From NCBI GenBank assembly GCA_003104975.1, contig PQAM01000008.1, positions 124,001 to 188,000 of the forward strand: a stretch of DNA of 64,000 nucleotides. Reading direction: 5' to 3'. The DNA comes from Candidatus Methylomirabilota bacterium (GTDB lineage: Bacteria; Methylomirabilota; Methylomirabilia; Methylomirabilales; Methylomirabilaceae). The position numbers and the translations under genes are program-made. Positions 1 to 7,705 of the stretch are shown here, one piece after another. Under the pieces are notes generated by a model. It had not been told where the DNA came from, did no database searches, and saw nothing but the letters and a program-made list of their open reading frames with translations. The first letter of the stretch is position 1. Each line of letters begins with the position of its first letter.

Positions 1-573
1 AGGAACTTCGTACTGAACCGTCCGTCGGCCACCAGAACCGAGAAACTCCAGCCAGGTTTCCGAGAGGAGTTTGTGCTCGAGGAAGATCACCGGCCCATCG
101 TGCTGCAGCGCAGCCAGCATCAGCCCCCCAGCATCGGCTGGCGTGGATGGAACCAGGACGGTGAGCCCCGGGATATGTGCCAGCCAGCCCCATAGCGACT
201 GCTCGTGCTGTCCCCCGTCGCCGTACCCGCCGCCGCACGGTGCACGCACCACGACCGGCGCTGTCCATGTGCCGCCTGAAAACGTCTTGATCTTGGCGGC
301 ATGGTTGAGCACGGCATCCATGCAGACCCCGAGAAAATCCACCATATAGACCTCTACCACCGGACGTAAACCGGCCATGGCCGCAGACACGGCGGCCCCC
401 AGAAAGGCGCCTTCGCTGATGGGGGTTCCTCGAACCCGTGCGGGGCCGAATCGCGCCAGCAGGTCACGTCGCAGCAATGGGGTATCTTCGCCAAACACGA
501 GAATGCGCGGGTCGTCTGCCATGGCCTGGGTAAGCGCATCATCAATGGCCTGTGTAAAACACATGGTCCTCAT
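1..573 (-). CDS. 2-oxoacid dehydrogenase E1 component, beta subunit (partial)
   Basis: This is the N-terminal 191 residues of a thiamine-diphosphate-dependent E1 beta subunit (pyruvate/acetoin/branched-chain type, transketolase-like). The gene leaves the window at base 1; family members are about 320-340 residues. Visible family blocks are a start reading MRTMCFTQAIDDAL, then ILVFGED near residue 27, the RGTPISEGAFLGAAVSAAM segment, and a central region ending VIFLEHKLL. The ATG overlaps the stop of the alpha-subunit gene as ATGA (570-573), so the two are probably translationally coupled and form an alpha2beta2 enzyme. The substrate cannot be told without the downstream E2 gene. Confidence in the family is high and in the exact enzyme low. 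Confidence 0.88.
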   Translation of the reverse strand, partial: MRTMCFTQAIDDALTQAMADDPRILVFGEDTPLLRRDLLARFGPARVRGTPISEGAFLGAAVSAAMAGLRPVVEVYMVDFLGVCMDAVLNHAAKIKTFSGGTWTAPVVVRAPCGGGYGDGGQHEQSLWGWLAHIPGLTVLVPSTPADAGGLMLAALQHDGPVIFLEHKLLSETWLEFLGSGGRRTVQYEVP

Positions 574-1604
574 GGAGGTACCTGCGCCAGCGCAGTCGAG
601 AGTACATCGCCGATCTCTTGTTCAACCCGCTCTTCCAGCTCCTGTAGGTGTGGCGGGTCGGACTGCATGGTGGTGCGTACCCGGCAGACCGGATCATGCG
701 CCGAATCTCGACGCGGATCGCGCAATGTTGAGAGTACCGCTGCGCACACGGCCTTCAGACCTGCCAGTCGTTCGCGCCACGCCGCCCCGCCGGGACGCAA
801 CAACGAACGCGTAAGCGGGCTAACGATAGTGGGTAGTTCTCTGAGCGGATCGCGCACGACCCTCAACAGATGAAAGCCCAAAAAGTGCCCTTCGATGTGC
901 ACGCATCGCGCGTGTAAGAAGGTCGGTCCCCGGCCGGAACGGGCGCGTTCGATGGCCGAATGGGCAGCCTCCCACACGTCCGATACATTGCCGCCGTCAA
1001 CGTCGACGGCGGGGATACCCAATCCGCGGGCGCGTTCGATCACATTACCGGCGGTCACGGTGTCGGATTGAGTGGTGATGGCCCAGCCGTCGTCCTTGCA
1101 GATAAATAACACCGGCAACTGCCAGACTGATGCCAGGTTCATCGATTCCATCAACATCCCCTGGTTCACCGCCCCTTCGCCGAAGAAGGCCACGGCGATC
1201 GTGCCTGGGCGCTGGTATTGCGCCGCGAGTGCGAAACCAACGGCGGCCGGTCCGGTTGCGCCGACGATTCCGGAAGAAGCGGCCAGGTGCGCTTTCGACA
1301 ACAGGTGCATATGCCCGCCCATGCCGCCGCACAGTCCGTCAGGATAACCGAGCAGTTCACGCAGGATCAAGACGGGGTCGACGCCGCGCATAAGCAGCGC
1401 CGCAGTGCCCCGATGATCCAATGCCATGGCGTCGCCGTCCTGCAGTTGGCTCACAACGCCTGCGATGATCGCCTCTTCGCCCGTTCCCAGGTGCATCTCG
1501 CCCGAGATCAGGCCGTCATGCCAGAGCTTGGCAATGGCCTCTTCGAACAGACGACTTTTCAGCATAAGGGCATAGAGCGACCACAATTCGGGTGACATGA
1601 TCAC
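570..1604 (-). CDS. 2-oxoacid dehydrogenase E1 component, alpha subunit
   Basis: This 344-residue protein binds thiamine diphosphate and decarboxylates a 2-oxoacid as the alpha half of an E1 enzyme. The cofactor motif is present as FFGEGAVNQG followed by MESMN. GEG rather than the commoner GDG is also seen in branched-chain E1 alpha subunits. The GGMGGHMHL and ATGPAAVGFALA segments are typical of the family. The first codon at 1604 is GTG; an ATG two codons in (1598) has AAAAGG at better spacing and is an equally good start. The gene is followed by the E1 beta gene with a 4-base overlap. Pyruvate or acetoin dehydrogenase are the likeliest activities; this is inference. Confidence 0.88.
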   Translation of the reverse strand: MIMSPELWSLYALMLKSRLFEEAIAKLWHDGLISGEMHLGTGEEAIIAGVVSQLQDGDAMALDHRGTAALLMRGVDPVLILRELLGYPDGLCGGMGGHMHLLSKAHLAASSGIVGATGPAAVGFALAAQYQRPGTIAVAFFGEGAVNQGMLMESMNLASVWQLPVLFICKDDGWAITTQSDTVTAGNVIERARGLGIPAVDVDGGNVSDVWEAAHSAIERARSGRGPTFLHARCVHIEGHFLGFHLLRVVRDPLRELPTIVSPLTRSLLRPGGAAWRERLAGLKAVCAAVLSTLRDPRRDSAHDPVCRVRTTMQSDPPHLQELEERVEQEIGDVLSTALAQVPP

Positions 1605-1732
1605 CTTTTCCGGAAGGCTCGGACCGATTCAGAGGTATGGGTGCCCCAGCCCTCATCCTGGGCGCCGACCTGTGCGACGATACACAGCGCGCCCAATCCC
1701 GCGATCAGCCCCCACCGGGTCCCCTTCCTCAT
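1601..1732 (-). CDS. Small putative secreted protein, 43 aa
   Basis: A short open frame starts at an ATG preceded by AAGGGG about five bases upstream. It encodes a basic N-terminus (MRKGTRWG), a hydrophobic stretch (LIAGLGALCIVA) and a possible signal-peptidase site after VGAQ, leaving a short charged tail. Its stop overlaps the GTG start of the E1 alpha gene, so it would be the first gene of that operon. I know no family for it. It could be a genuine small periplasmic protein, or the remnant N-terminus of a lost secreted protein. Confidence 0.4.
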   Translation of the reverse strand: MRKGTRWGLIAGLGALCIVAQVGAQDEGWGTHTSESVRAFRKR

Positions 1733-1884
1733 TTCGACCCCTTAGATTTTCAGCTGATTGATCTCCAGCATGAGCACAGGGCATCAGATGATCTTCTGTT
1801 ACACGAGAGGGCGAGGGGCGGCGGCCGGTGAGCCTATGAGCCGATCATGCTCCATGCCATGAGATAGGCATTTACTGACCTGTA

Positions 1885-2295
1885 CTAACCGGCGCGAACC
1901 GCTCTCGCGCGCGCCTGGGATGAGCGCGCAGTTAGACGACGGGGTGTGACTTGGCGACGTCCAAGACCTTGAGATACAAGCGACACGACGAGTGTGTTCA
2001 GTGAGACGCCCTCGGTCTCGGCCTGCGCAATCAGTTGCGCGTGCAGCGAACGCGGTACGCGTTGGACAAAACGCCCGCTCGCGGCAGAGAAGGGGCTGGG
2101 AATCTTGTCCCCGAATTCGCGCGCGACTGCCAGCCAGGACGCCAGGGCGTCACGCCCATTCTTGATGGCCTCCTCCGGTGTGGCGCCATCGGACCGGCAG
2201 CCCGGGAGGTCTGGAAAAAGAATGGCGTAGCCGCCCCCTTCGTCCTTCGAGAGAGGGTGGATCTCAAATGGGTACTCGATCACGGACTTTTTCAT
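1885..2295 (-). CDS. hicB: HicB-family antitoxin
   Basis: This 136-residue protein is the antitoxin of a HicAB toxin-antitoxin pair; it binds HicA and represses the operon. The N-terminal half has the HicB fold signature (GGGYAILFPDLPGCRSDG, then TPEEAIKNGRDAL). The C-terminal half (VPRSLHAQLIAQAETEGVSLNTLVVSLV) is a ribbon-helix-helix DNA-binding segment of the HicB_C/Arc type. The start overlaps the end of hicA by four bases, the usual toxin-first order for hicAB. An Ala/Arg-rich tail follows the DNA-binding domain. The family call is firm. Confidence 0.92.
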   Translation of the reverse strand: MKKSVIEYPFEIHPLSKDEGGGYAILFPDLPGCRSDGATPEEAIKNGRDALASWLAVAREFGDKIPSPFSAASGRFVQRVPRSLHAQLIAQAETEGVSLNTLVVSLVSQGLGRRQVTPRRLTARSSQARARAVRAG

Positions 2296-2528
2296 TCGGC
2301 AACACCTTCCTCAATCAAACGCACGAACTTCTTCACGTAAACGGGCTTGATCGGTCGTCGGGCTGGCACGCTGAGCATTGCTCCATTCGGATGACGAAAG
2401 ATCACGTGACTGCCGCGGGGCTGACGATGGGCAAGCCCAAGCGCGTGCGCGACCGATTTGAGACTCTCGATTCGCCAATCGCGAGGATTGGCCTTCATTT
2501 GCTCGAGAATCTTGGCGGCCGTGGTCAC
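2292..2528 (-). CDS. hicA: HicA-family mRNA interferase toxin
   Basis: A 78-residue HicA (YcfA-like) toxin with a double-stranded-RNA-binding-like fold that cuts mRNA when free of HicB. The diagnostic GSHVIFRHPNG block carries the catalytic histidine (about residue 40), followed by the basic VPARRPIKPVYVKKFVRLI region. The start codon is GTG. The gene is intact and directly precedes hicB with an ATGA overlap, so the pair looks functional. It begins a run of three HicB-type loci in about 1.3 kb. Confidence 0.92.
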   Translation of the reverse strand: MTTAAKILEQMKANPRDWRIESLKSVAHALGLAHRQPRGSHVIFRHPNGAMLSVPARRPIKPVYVKKFVRLIEEGVAE

Positions 2529-2652
2529 AATAAAATGATACTACAGGTGACACTATACCGCAACGTACAATTCGGCAGGAACAATCGGTCGGCCAGGTGG
2601 TCGGCCTGTAATTCGAATCGCAAGTGGTCGGCAGTCAGGTGTGGAAGTCTAG

Positions 2653-2892
2653 TCAGGCAACGTTGAGCATCTTGTTGGCGTAGTCTTTCCCACTGGTGAC
2701 GGGGGGCAGCGGCTTGCCGTCCTGCCTGTACAGCTCTATCGTTTCGTCCACAATCTCGCACAACTTGGCGAACACCGCTTACTCGTCGGTCCCGTGACAG
2801 CCTCCATACAACAGCCCCGGACAACTCCCAACAAAGCATTGATCTTCATCCGACCATTCGACGATTTTGACGTACCGAGCGCTCGCTTTCAT
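2653..2892 (-). pseudogene. HicB-like antitoxin with in-frame stop
   Basis: Reading from the ATG at 2892, which has a clear TAAGGAG ribosome site, gives a HicB-like start (YVKIVEWSDEDQCFVGSCPG) ending GTDE. A TAA stop at 2779-2781 follows, and the same frame then continues as AVFAKLCEIVDETIELYRQ to a natural stop after NKMLNVA, 79 codons in all. The continuation matches the helical part of small HicB proteins, so the gene is broken by one nonsense change rather than by chance reading. No HicA partner lies next to it. A sequencing error in that codon is the main alternative. Confidence 0.75.
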
Positions 2893-3009
2893 CGTTGAGA
2901 CTCCTTAATAGTCGTCTTCACAGGCGCATTGAGAACGCGTAGGGACGGCGCAGCAGCCCCGAGCGATACTGCACCAACTCGTCTAGCGATTTCGCCAGGG
3001 GCTGTCCGG

Positions 3010-3228
3010 TTACGCCACCTGATAGATCGCCGGTCGAAAGGATGGTTTGGGGATGGGCTTCTTGGCTGCTCGTGCCGCCTTGAGCCAAGCTGCTTTCGTC
3101 TTCAGGACTTCCGCCAGCGCTTCGTTCGGGGTTTCGCCAAACGCAGAGCAGAACTTCAAGTCGGGGATATCAGCGATATAGCCGCCGTCTTCATCACTGT
3201 AGAAGATGTTGATGTGGTAATCCTTCAT
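3010..3228 (-). CDS. HicB-like antitoxin, orphan
   Basis: A 72-residue HicB-fold protein with the signature INIFYSDEDGGYIADIPDLKFCSAFGETPNEAL, a helix (EVLKTKAAWLKAARAAKKPIP) and a short tail. It has no C-terminal DNA-binding domain and no adjacent hicA, so it belongs to the many stand-alone HicB-like proteins that may act as solo antitoxins. The start has no strong ribosome site. It lies on the same strand as the HicAB pair and the broken HicB copy. Confidence 0.82.
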   Translation of the reverse strand: MKDYHINIFYSDEDGGYIADIPDLKFCSAFGETPNEALAEVLKTKAAWLKAARAAKKPIPKPSFRPAIYQVA

Positions 3229-3294
3229 GCGTGTTCTCCCAGTGTCAGATTATACCTCCGAACGCGGCGTTGAGCGACGCCAAAGGCGTGTAGT

Positions 3295-4035
3295 TCAGAT
3301 GAACACGGCGGGTGACACCTGAAACCGCTTTGCCAAAAGACGAATCTGGCGAATATTCAATTCCCGCTTGCCGTTCAGGATTTCGGACACGACCCCCTGA
3401 GAGCCGATCTCTGACAAGTCCGATTGGTTCAATCCATGCTCTTCTATGAAAAACCGAAGTATCTCAGCGCCAGTACATTCAGGCATCGGATGATGCGTTT
3501 CCTCGTACACGTGGATCAACGTGCCCAGCGTATCCAACAGACCAAACAGGGGATGGCGCTCGTTATCACCGATTTCATCCAGTAATTCATTGAGCCGTTT
3601 GATCGCTGGGTCGTATTCGCGCTCATTGCGAATCGTAAGGATGGGGCGGATATTGGCCCAATGACTTTGGAGGTCTTTCGTGAGAGTGCTCATTGCTTCC
3701 AGCTTCCTTATACTCCTGCCAGGCCGCAGCCCCTCCCGGATTTCGACCCCCCGAGGGCTTCCGTTGACGTAGAGGGATTCCGTGCGTGGAACCCATTGGC
3801 CTAGTGCTCCCTTGCGATTGTGGATAATGACGATGTCGCTTGGAACACCGCCAGTCTTAGACAGTGGAGCGCCAGTTTCTTGATGACGTCCCGTAACGTT
3901 GTGTCGGTTGGTTATCAAGTGCGGCCCGCGTGTTGGGGTGTTCACAACAAACGCGGTACCCGTCGACAAAGGTTGTCCGTTGAATTGCATCTCAATCAGA
4001 AGAGACTGAACGGACGGCTTCGCTATCGTGGCCAT
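3295..4035 (-). CDS. Chimeric ORF: truncated trypsin-like protease fused to HigA-type antitoxin
   Basis: The 246-residue frame has two unrelated parts. Residues 1 to about 95 match the start of a trypsin-like peptidase: GTAFVV near residue 26, then LITNRHNVTGR with the catalytic-type His, then a conserved IVIIHNRKGALGQW. The part that should carry the Asp and Ser is missing. From residue 115 (internal ATG at 3693) the protein is a complete 132-residue COG5499/HigA-type antitoxin ending in a helix-turn-helix (GLNQSDLSEIGSQGVVSEILNGKRELNIRQI). The simplest reading is a deletion or recombination that joined a protease start to a HigA gene, with the internal ATG still expressing the antitoxin. 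No HigB toxin is visible beside it. Confidence 0.7.
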   Translation of the reverse strand: MATIAKPSVQSLLIEMQFNGQPLSTGTAFVVNTPTRGPHLITNRHNVTGRHQETGAPLSKTGGVPSDIVIIHNRKGALGQWVPRTESLYVNGSPRGVEIREGLRPGRSIRKLEAMSTLTKDLQSHWANIRPILTIRNEREYDPAIKRLNELLDEIGDNERHPLFGLLDTLGTLIHVYEETHHPMPECTGAEILRFFIEEHGLNQSDLSEIGSQGVVSEILNGKRELNIRQIRLLAKRFQVSPAVFI

Positions 4036-4207
4036 GATGAAACCTAACTGTGATTAGACAGGTCTGCCTATTCCGGCTCGTGACTTATGTAACAAACGCG
4101 GTAATTGTCCTGCCTTTGCAAGGAGTTGTCAAGGTTGGACGGGACACAGGGCCTCCGCACCCAGAGGGTATCGGGGGGCGAGGGGAAAAACAAATCAAAA
4201 CGGTGAG

Positions 4208-4229
4208 ATTGCTTCGCTGCGCTCGCAAT
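4208..4229. repeat. Short palindromic repeat (ATTGC...GCAAT)
   Basis: Five-base arms ATTGC and GCAAT flank TTCGCTGCGCTC. This form of extragenic palindrome (attgcttcgctgcgctcgcaat) is familiar from many bacterial genomes. Only one copy was noticed in this window. Confidence 0.4.
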
Positions 4230-4301
4230 GACGCAACCCGCGCGAAGCGGGCGGGGCTTGACAGGGGTGGGGCGATTTGATAACAGCTTACGGCAGACGG
4301 T

Positions 4302-4324
4302 GGGGCGGAGGTGAAATCCGCCCC
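4302..4324. repeat. Extragenic hairpin, GGGGCGGA/TCCGCCCC
   Basis: Eight-base perfect arms (4302-4309 and 4317-4324) separated by seven bases, followed by TAC. The GCCCCTAC edge is shared with the element at 7622-7674, which suggests a dispersed repeat family. It could also act as a terminator for nothing obvious; no gene ends nearby on the forward strand. Confidence 0.5.
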
Positions 4325-4389
4325 TACGGAACGCCATCGCTGGCGATGCTGGGTGGTGATGAGTGTGAAGGGAAAGATAGGGGTGCGCG

Positions 4390-4740
4390 ATGCCGATTTA
4401 TGAATATGCCTGCAACGGGTGCCGGAAGCGGGTGAGTCTGCTGGTCCGGAATATCAATAATCCCGAGACGCCTGCGTGTCCCCGCTGCGGGGGTCAGGAG
4501 CTGACGCGGCTGCTGTCGCGGTTTGCGGTGGTTAAGTCCGAGGAGAGTCGCTTTGAGCGGATGGCCGATCCCGGCAATTTCGGCGATCTGGACGAAAACG
4601 ATCCGAAGAGTATCGCCCGCTGGGCCAAGCGGATGGGGAAGGAGATGGGCGAGGATGTCGGCGAGGACTTTGATGAGATGATGGACCAGGCGATGGAGGA
4701 GGAGGGCGCCGCCGGGGGAGGGGCGGAGGCGGAGGAGTAG
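4390..4740 (+). CDS. FmdB-family zinc-ribbon protein
   Basis: A 116-residue protein beginning MPIYEYAC, the hallmark of the FmdB family. It has one zinc ribbon made by two CxxC pairs (Cys8/Cys11 and Cys30/Cys33). The rest is a charged, Glu/Asp-rich and Ala/Gly-rich tail, probably disordered. Family members are linked to regulation of formamidase/amidase genes, but most are of unknown role. The gene stands alone in front of a strong promoter for the downstream aminotransferase, so it is not clearly in that operon. Confidence 0.85.
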   Translation: MPIYEYACNGCRKRVSLLVRNINNPETPACPRCGGQELTRLLSRFAVVKSEESRFERMADPGNFGDLDENDPKSIARWAKRMGKEMGEDVGEDFDEMMDQAMEEEGAAGGGAEAEE

Positions 4741-4778
4741 GCGGCTGCGTGCCCGGCTGTCCCGAACCGGGTTTCACC

Positions 4779-4808
4779 TTGACAGTCGCGCGCCGTATTG
4801 GCTATAGT
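4779..4808 (+). promoter_or_regulatory. Sigma-70-type promoter for the aminotransferase gene
   Basis: A perfect -35 box TTGACA (4779-4784) is followed after 18 bases by TATAGT (4803-4808), five of six bases of the -10 consensus. It lies about 50 bases before the start at 4860. It is the best promoter match I noticed in the window. Confidence 0.7.
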
Positions 4809-4859
4809 CGGCACGGATTCACGGGACGTATTGGCTTTCCTACAATAGTAGAGGTAATA

Positions 4860-5999
4860 ATGAAAAAGCGACATCTGTTGGCACCCGGCCCGACCCCGGT
4901 CTTTCCGGATGCCCTGCTGGCGATGGCCAGGCCGATCCTGTACCATCGTGGTCCGGAGTACGAGGTCCTGCTGGGTCGAGTCCGAGAGGGGCTGAGGTAT
5001 CTCTTTCAGACCAAGAACGAGGTATTGCTGTTCACCTCATCGGGTACCGGCGGGATGGAGGGCGCAGTGATCAATACGCTCTCGCCCGGCGACCGGGCCC
5101 TGGTCATCCGAAGTGGAAAGTTCGGCGAGCGCTGGGGGGAGATCTGCGAGGCCTACGGCCTGCAGCCGCAGTATATCGATGTGGAGTGGGGGAGGGCGGT
5201 CGAGCCCGACACGGTAGCCGCGGCCCTCGCCGCCGATCCGGCCATCAAGGCGGTCTTTGCCACCCACACCGAGAGCTCAACGGGGGTCCTGCACGACATC
5301 GAGGCCATCGCCCGGATCGTCGGAAAGACACCCGCTATCCTGGTCGTCGACGCCATCATGAGCTTGGGGGTGGCGGACCTGCCGATGGATGCCTGGGGGG
5401 TGGATATCGTCGTGGGCGGCTCCCAGAAGGGGCTGATGATCCCGCCCGGCCTCGCCTTTTGCGCCGTCTCCGAGAAGGCGTGGGCGATGGTGCGACAATC
5501 CCGCCTGCCGAAGTTCTATTTCAACTTCCAGGCGGAGCGAAAGAGTCTGGAGAAGAACCAGAACACCTTCACCCCGGCGGTCTCACTGGTCATGGCGCTT
5601 CACGAGTCCCTGGCGGCCATCAGGACGGAGGGCCTGACGGCGCTCTTCGCGCGACACGACCGGCTTGCGCGCGCGACCCGCGCCGGCGTCAGGGCGCTGG
5701 GGCTTGAACTGTTCGCCGACCCGCCCACCCCGGCGCTGACCGCGGTGGCCGCCCCGCAGGGTATCGAGGCCGGCGCTATCGTGAAGACGCTTCGGAACGT
5801 CCACGGCATCACCATTTCCGGGGGGCAGGCACAGCTTAAGGGGAAGATCTTCCGCCTTGCCCACCTGGGGTATGCCGACGAATCCGACGTCGTCCTCTGC
5901 CTGGCGGCGCTGGAACGGACCCTTTCCGATCTCGGCTATCCGGTCAAGTTGGGCGAGGGGGTGCGGGCAGCCCAAGAGGTGCTGGCTCAGGCCGGTTAA
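4860..5999 (+). CDS. Class V aminotransferase (alanine-glyoxylate / serine-glyoxylate type)
   Basis: A 379-residue PLP enzyme of the alanine/serine-glyoxylate (serine-pyruvate) aminotransferase family. The start at 4860 follows AGAGG and begins MKKRHLLAPGPTPVFPDAL, the usual family opening. LLFTSSGTGGMEGAV, FATHTESSTGVLHDI and VVDAIMSLGV mark the cofactor region, and VVGGSQKGLMIPPGLAF carries the Schiff-base lysine (SQK). A longer frame reaching back to 4749 has no family support. The serA gene starts 10 bases after this gene, so the pair may carry out serine formation, or glyoxylate/serine interconversion as in serine-cycle organisms. Substrate is inferred. Confidence 0.9.
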   Translation: MKKRHLLAPGPTPVFPDALLAMARPILYHRGPEYEVLLGRVREGLRYLFQTKNEVLLFTSSGTGGMEGAVINTLSPGDRALVIRSGKFGERWGEICEAYGLQPQYIDVEWGRAVEPDTVAAALAADPAIKAVFATHTESSTGVLHDIEAIARIVGKTPAILVVDAIMSLGVADLPMDAWGVDIVVGGSQKGLMIPPGLAFCAVSEKAWAMVRQSRLPKFYFNFQAERKSLEKNQNTFTPAVSLVMALHESLAAIRTEGLTALFARHDRLARATRAGVRALGLELFADPPTPALTAVAAPQGIEAGAIVKTLRNVHGITISGGQAQLKGKIFRLAHLGYADESDVVLCLAALERTLSDLGYPVKLGEGVRAAQEVLAQAG

Positions 6000-6009
6000 G
6001 AGAACACAG

Positions 6010-7590
6010 ATGCGGATTCTTGTCAGTGATGGGCTCTCGCCGCGCGGCATTGAGGTGCTGCGCCAGGCTGAGGGGTTCGAGGTCGACGAACGGCGCAAGT
6101 TGAGCCCCGAGGCGCTGCAGGAGTGCATCGACAACTACGATGCCCTGATCGTCCGGAGCGCCACCAAGGTCACGGCGCCGATCCTGCGGGCCGCGCACCG
6201 GCTCAAGGCGGTCGGGAGGGCGGGCGTCGGGGTCGACAATATCGACGTCGAGGCGGCGACGGCTCGCGGCGTCCTGGTGATGAACGCCCCGAGCGGCAAT
6301 ACCCTGGCCACGGCTGAGCACGCCTTTTCCCTCCTGCTGTCCCTCGCCAAGAATATCCCGCAGGCCACCGCCTCGATGAAGGATGGCCGGTGGGAGAAGG
6401 GCGCGTTCCTCAGCGTCGAGTTGGGCGGTAAGACATTGGGGATCATCGGCCTGGGACGAATCGGCAGCGAGGTGGCCCGACGCGCCAAGGGGTTCGCCAT
6501 GCGCGTCATCGTCTCGGATCCCTTTGTCTCTGAGGAGACCGCAACCGCGCTGGGGGTCGAGTTGGTGGAGCTTCCGGATCTGTATCAGCGATCCGATTTC
6601 ATCACGATCCACACCCCTATCACCCCGGAGACCTACCATCTCATCGATCGCGAGGCTATCGCGCAGATGAAGACGGGGGTACGGATCGTCAACTGCGCGA
6701 GGGGCGGGATCGTCGACGAAGACGCCCTGCATGAGGCGATGAAGGCGGGCAAGGTAGCGGGAGCGGCCTTTGACGTCTTTGAACAGGAGCCGACCACCAG
6801 TAGCCCCTTACTGACGCTCAACAACTTCATCTGCACCCCGCACATCGGCGCGGCCAGCGAGGAGGCACAGGAGAACGTCGCCGTCGAGATCGCCCAGCAG
6901 ATCGTCGAGTACCTCCAGAAGGGGTTGATCAGAAACGCGGTAAACGCGCCATCGATCGACCCCGGGCTGTACAAGATGCTTCAGCCGTATCTCACCCTCT
7001 CCGAGAAGCTGGGCCGCCTGGCCTCTCAGCTTGCCGAGGGGGGAATCCGGCAGATCCGGATCGATTACCGCGGAGAAATCGGGGGCTACGACCCGGCGCC
7101 GTTGACGGCGTCGGTGGTCAAGGGCGCGCTTGATCCGTTTCTGGGCGACGAGGTGAACTACGTCAACGCCTTGGCCATTGCGAAAGGGCGCGGCATCCGA
7201 CTCATTGAAAGCAAGGTGCTCGAGGAGGCCGACTACACAAGCCTCATCACCGTCTCGATCAAGGGCGACCGCGGCACAAGCGAGGTGGCGGGGACGCTCT
7301 TCAGCCGTCGGGAGCCCAGGGTCGTTCGGATTAACGAATTCCGGCTGGAAGCGATCCCGGAAGGGTATCTGCTGATCTTTTCCAACCTGGATGTCCCTGG
7401 CGTGATCGGGACGATCGGCACCCTGCTCGGAAAGAACCGGGTCAACATCGCCGGCATGCAGTTGGGGCGTGAGCAGCCGGGCGGTCGGGCCGTATCGGTG
7501 GTGAATGTGGACAACCCGGTGCCCGCCCATGTCATCGATGAAATCCGACGGCTCCCTAATATCGTCTTTGTGAAGCTGGTGAAGGCCTGA
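6010..7590 (+). CDS. serA: D-3-phosphoglycerate dehydrogenase
   Basis: A 526-residue long-form SerA that oxidises 3-phosphoglycerate with NAD+ in the first step of serine synthesis. The start at 6010 gives MRILVSDGLSPRG; the frame extending back to 5857 overlaps the previous gene and is not used. The NAD-binding site is GIIGLGRIGSEVARR (around residue 150), and the catalytic segments NCARGGIVDEDAL and TPHIGAASEEAQENVA follow. The C-terminal third holds the extra intervening domain and an ACT domain (LLIFSNLDVPGVIGTIGTLL), which normally senses serine. It is the second gene of the aminotransferase-serA unit. Confidence 0.96.
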   Translation: MRILVSDGLSPRGIEVLRQAEGFEVDERRKLSPEALQECIDNYDALIVRSATKVTAPILRAAHRLKAVGRAGVGVDNIDVEAATARGVLVMNAPSGNTLATAEHAFSLLLSLAKNIPQATASMKDGRWEKGAFLSVELGGKTLGIIGLGRIGSEVARRAKGFAMRVIVSDPFVSEETATALGVELVELPDLYQRSDFITIHTPITPETYHLIDREAIAQMKTGVRIVNCARGGIVDEDALHEAMKAGKVAGAAFDVFEQEPTTSSPLLTLNNFICTPHIGAASEEAQENVAVEIAQQIVEYLQKGLIRNAVNAPSIDPGLYKMLQPYLTLSEKLGRLASQLAEGGIRQIRIDYRGEIGGYDPAPLTASVVKGALDPFLGDEVNYVNALAIAKGRGIRLIESKVLEEADYTSLITVSIKGDRGTSEVAGTLFSRREPRVVRINEFRLEAIPEGYLLIFSNLDVPGVIGTIGTLLGKNRVNIAGMQLGREQPGGRAVSVVNVDNPVPAHVIDEIRRLPNIVFVKLVKA

Positions 7591-7621
7591 GTGCAGCGAT
7601 CAGCTGCCAGCCGTCAGTGTG

Positions 7622-7674
7622 GTAGGGGCAGGGCTTGCCCTGCCCATCGAGGACGCAGCAAGCGGCGCCCCTAC
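7622..7674. repeat. Nested inverted repeat (GTAGGGGC...GCCCCTAC)
   Basis: Outer arms GTAGGGGC (7622-7629) and GCCCCTAC (7667-7674) enclose a perfect 9-bp hairpin, GGGCAGGGC and GCCCTGCCC with a TT loop (7626-7645). It sits between serA and hisZ, and its outer arm resembles the hairpin at 4302-4324. It looks like a dispersed extragenic palindromic element and may also end serA transcription. Confidence 0.6.
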
Positions 7675-7705
7675 GGTGCCGCTGAAAGCTGAGCGCTGAC
7701 TTCCC

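Larger units (their letters stand above)
4036..4389. other. Intergenic region with repeat hairpins
   Basis: No credible gene is seen here. The stretch holds two palindromic elements described separately (4208-4229 and 4302-4324) and the upstream region of the FmdB gene. Confidence 0.5.

Noticed and set aside
2525-2839. A 104-codon reverse-strand gene
   Set aside because: It is an out-of-frame reading of the broken HicB region; the HicB frame explains the sequence better.
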